Below, piece by piece: positions 35,170-36,516 of a stretch of 36,516 bases of DNA (position 1 is the first letter of the stretch; the number at the start of each line of letters is the position of its first letter). This stretch comes from Methylococcales bacterium. Its GTDB lineage: Bacteria > Pseudomonadota > Gammaproteobacteria > Methylococcales > Methylomonadaceae. The notes beneath the pieces were generated by a model. It saw only the letters and a program-made list of their open reading frames with translations. It did no database searches and was not told where the DNA came from. The stretch lies in NCBI GenBank assembly GCA_028707085.1, contig JAQTUW010000026.1, positions 1 through 36,516 of the forward strand. Direction: 5' to 3'. The position numbers were made by a program, and so were the translations under genes.

Positions 35170-36081
35170 ATGAACTTTGTAAAAGTCGAAAAAAACACAC
35201 AGAGCGCACCAACAGCATCACAGCTTGAGACAGCGATGACGGCTGTTGGCGGCACAAATGTCACAGTTGAAGGCACTAACGCTTCGAGGAAGGTAAACTA
35301 CTCTGGAACAGTTAACCATAACACCTTTCAAAACAAGTTGGAAGAAATTGTACCCGGCAAAAAGACAAGCTGGAATTTTATCTGGGCAGATGCGCTCACA
35401 ACAGCGCTCAGCATTGCGGAAAATCATGAACTTTCCGATTTCAGCAAATCTGCCATGCTGTTAAACAGCTTATTGGCGGCGACACAAAAAAAAGTAACAA
35501 TCCAAATCAGCAGCGCCGATTTGACACAGCTTAAGAACTCTAAATACCGTTTGTGTTTTGCAAAGAAAGTGGGCGATGATGCTTATAATGTTGTTTGGCA
35601 ATCGTATACAAATTATTTATCAAACAACAACTTCTCATGGACCCCGCAATACCAGCTCTTCGGCAGTAACAGTTTCCAGGCTAATGTGCAGGTCGATGTA
35701 TCGACCAACCTGGTGAATATTGGTCTAGGCGAAACATCTATACTGGACGCCAGCGGTTTGTTGGGCCCTGCTAGCACAGGCGGCCCATCTACTGCTATTA
35801 CCATGCTCAATCAATATGGCCCGATTCATCCCGGCGTCAATCAAATTTCAACAGGCATTGATGGTAAAACCGTCACCACGCCTATTTATGTGGCTGAAAA
35901 TCAAATTGTGACGGGCACGACTAATCTGACGCCGGTTGAAAAAGTCCTTGTCTGGTTCGAACAGAACATCGTAACCAGCACTATGTTCAGTGATTCAAGA
36001 TCAAACTATGTTGAAATCGACTTGACGAGTGTTGATTCGGCTACCCGGCTTTACCAGAATGGGATTTGGACAACACCCTAA
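35170..36081 (+). CDS. uncharacterised beta-rich protein
   Basis: A 303-residue protein of unrecognised family, starting MNFVKVEKNTQSAPT with AGGAA upstream. The middle section KYRLCFAKKVGDDAYNVVWQSY, then SWTPQYQLFGSN and NIGLGETSILDASG, reads as a run of beta strands like an immunoglobulin-type or lectin-like sandwich. No signal peptide, membrane span or catalytic motif is visible. The last 30 residues (from SRSNYVEIDLTSVDSATRL to NGIWTTP) are encoded by the first unit of a tandem DNA repeat that continues past the stop codon, so the C-terminus may vary by recombination. With the collar, Ser/Thr-rich and Lys-rich proteins nearby it forms an accessory set of proteins without known function. 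Confidence 0.7.
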   Translation: MNFVKVEKNTQSAPTASQLETAMTAVGGTNVTVEGTNASRKVNYSGTVNHNTFQNKLEEIVPGKKTSWNFIWADALTTALSIAENHELSDFSKSAMLLNSLLAATQKKVTIQISSADLTQLKNSKYRLCFAKKVGDDAYNVVWQSYTNYLSNNNFSWTPQYQLFGSNSFQANVQVDVSTNLVNIGLGETSILDASGLLGPASTGGPSTAITMLNQYGPIHPGVNQISTGIDGKTVTTPIYVAENQIVTGTTNLTPVEKVLVWFEQNIVTSTMFSDSRSNYVEIDLTSVDSATRLYQNGIWTTP

Positions 36082-36249
36082 AAGCGGCCTTGTGACCGGT
36101 TATTCAAGATCGTTTTCGATAGAGATTGATCTGACGGATATTGACTCGGCTACCCGGCTTTACCAGAATGGGATTTGGATAACGCCTACTTAGATGGGGT
36201 CTTTTGACGAATGATTAAATATCGCTTTCGATTGGAGATTGATCTGGAG
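35993..36249 (+). repeat. degenerate tandem repeat of the 3' end of the 303-residue gene (period about 109 bases)
   Basis: Unit 1 is the coding end of the gene. Unit 2 (about 36100-36191) repeats it, including a 34-base identical core (36037-36070 versus 36146-36179), and would encode the same tail, DSATRLYQNGIWITPT, then a stop. Unit 3 (about 36212-36249) keeps only the start, read as RLEIDLEAV, before similarity ends abruptly. The period is not a multiple of three, so the units are not in one frame. They look like leftover copies of duplicated gene ends. Confidence 0.75.
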
Positions 36250-36466
36250 GCTGTCCAAAAATAGAGCAGCTTTAGGAGATATATCATCGCGGTAGAAAAA
36301 ATTATATTTTTTCTGCCTCGATTTTTTGAAATGGCCTAAAAATCAACTAATTTTGTACATGATATTACCTGGCTGCAATGGCCGTATTACGTAACCGTCT
36401 AGCGCAGCCACCTACCCAACCACCATCGAATCAACGATCCTTTGCATTTTTAGTGGAGGATTCAGC
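36250..36466. other. AT-rich stretch, possible 5' part of an insertion sequence
   Basis: Similarity to the tandem repeat stops at about 36249, at CTGTCCAAAAATAG, and a transposon-type gene begins at 36467. This block may therefore be the left end of an insertion sequence, but no terminal inverted repeat can be confirmed because the right end is outside the window. It contains a 9-base-pair hairpin (AGAAAAAAT, loop TAT, ATTTTTTCT at 36294-36314). Confidence 0.4.
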
Positions 36467-36516
36467 ATGGCGTTATCAGTTGAGTGGCTTAATCATATTG
36501 AGGCGTGGCAGCGTAG
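36467..36516 (+). mobile_element. start of an IS66-family accessory gene (TnpA-like), cut by the window edge
   Basis: The ATG has a strong ribosome-binding site, GGAGG, 9 bases upstream. The 16 visible codons read MALSVEWLNHIEAWQR. IS66 accessory protein TnpA begins similarly, with a helix containing W..HI.AWQ.SGLSQ (recalled family pattern). Only the first residues are visible, so the call rests on this short match. It suggests an insertion sequence directly to the right. Confidence 0.5.

Noticed and set aside
30349-36081. Prophage or complete contractile injection system
   Set aside because: Only a collar-domain gene is phage-like; no integrase, capsid, sheath, tube, baseplate or lysis genes were seen.
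35993-36249. Diversity-generating retroelement (variable and template repeat pair)
   Set aside because: The differences between the two best repeat copies are spread over all bases rather than limited to adenines of one copy, and no reverse transcriptase gene is in the window.

Overview
The window looks like chromosomal DNA of a gammaproteobacterium. The gene orders nudJ-mnmA-...-purB and clpS-clpA next to infA are typical of that class. A small exosortase, a large reducing polyketide synthase and REP-like repeats would fit an environmental lineage such as the methanotrophs (Methylococcales), but that finer placement is inference. No rRNA, tRNA or CRISPR array was seen.

Layout. (1) 1-828: a REP/MITE-like inverted repeat, then a small exosortase. 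(2) 825-10945, all on the minus strand: a 2550-residue type I polyketide synthase (KS-AT-DH-pseudoMT-pseudoKR-ER-KR-ACP, no thioesterase), then an alpha-oxoamine synthase whose last 24 codons are thrown out of frame in a T6 run, then a fused two-domain CrcB fluoride channel and a DUF190 protein with their own promoter. The synthase pair suggests a 2-amino-3-keto lipid made as in fumonisin or sphingoid-base synthesis. (3) 10946-11961: a long intergenic stretch with promoter elements, possible gene remnants and a palindromic operator. (4) 11962-19108, plus strand: cecR-ybhG-ybhF-ybhS-ybhR followed by a NodT-type outer-membrane lipoprotein, a complete tripartite ABC-2 export system with its TetR-type regulator. 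(5) 19134-26475, minus strand: a tight seven-gene run, nudJ-mnmA-[ATPase]-[TOPRIM/DUF3226]-purB-spmAB-mtaB. The place held by hflD in Escherichia coli is taken by an OLD/PARIS-like ATPase plus TOPRIM pair. (6) 26539-29462: clpS and clpA (plus strand) and infA (minus strand).

(7) 29463-36516: a visibly more AT-rich accessory region. It holds a phage-tail-collar (MdpB-like) protein, a 535-residue protein with a long Ser/Thr-rich stretch, a 273-residue protein with a Lys-rich start, a short winged-helix/TolB-like regulator, a 303-residue beta-rich protein whose 3' end is repeated in tandem downstream, and at the right edge the first codons of an IS66-type accessory gene. Several of these genes are separate units divided by hairpin terminators, and the region carries strong palindromic operator candidates.

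The best candidates for undescribed biology are the ATPase-TOPRIM pair embedded in the purB operon, the fused and apparently antiparallel CrcB, the release-domain-free synthase with its oxoamine synthase, and the tail-collar accessory cassette.
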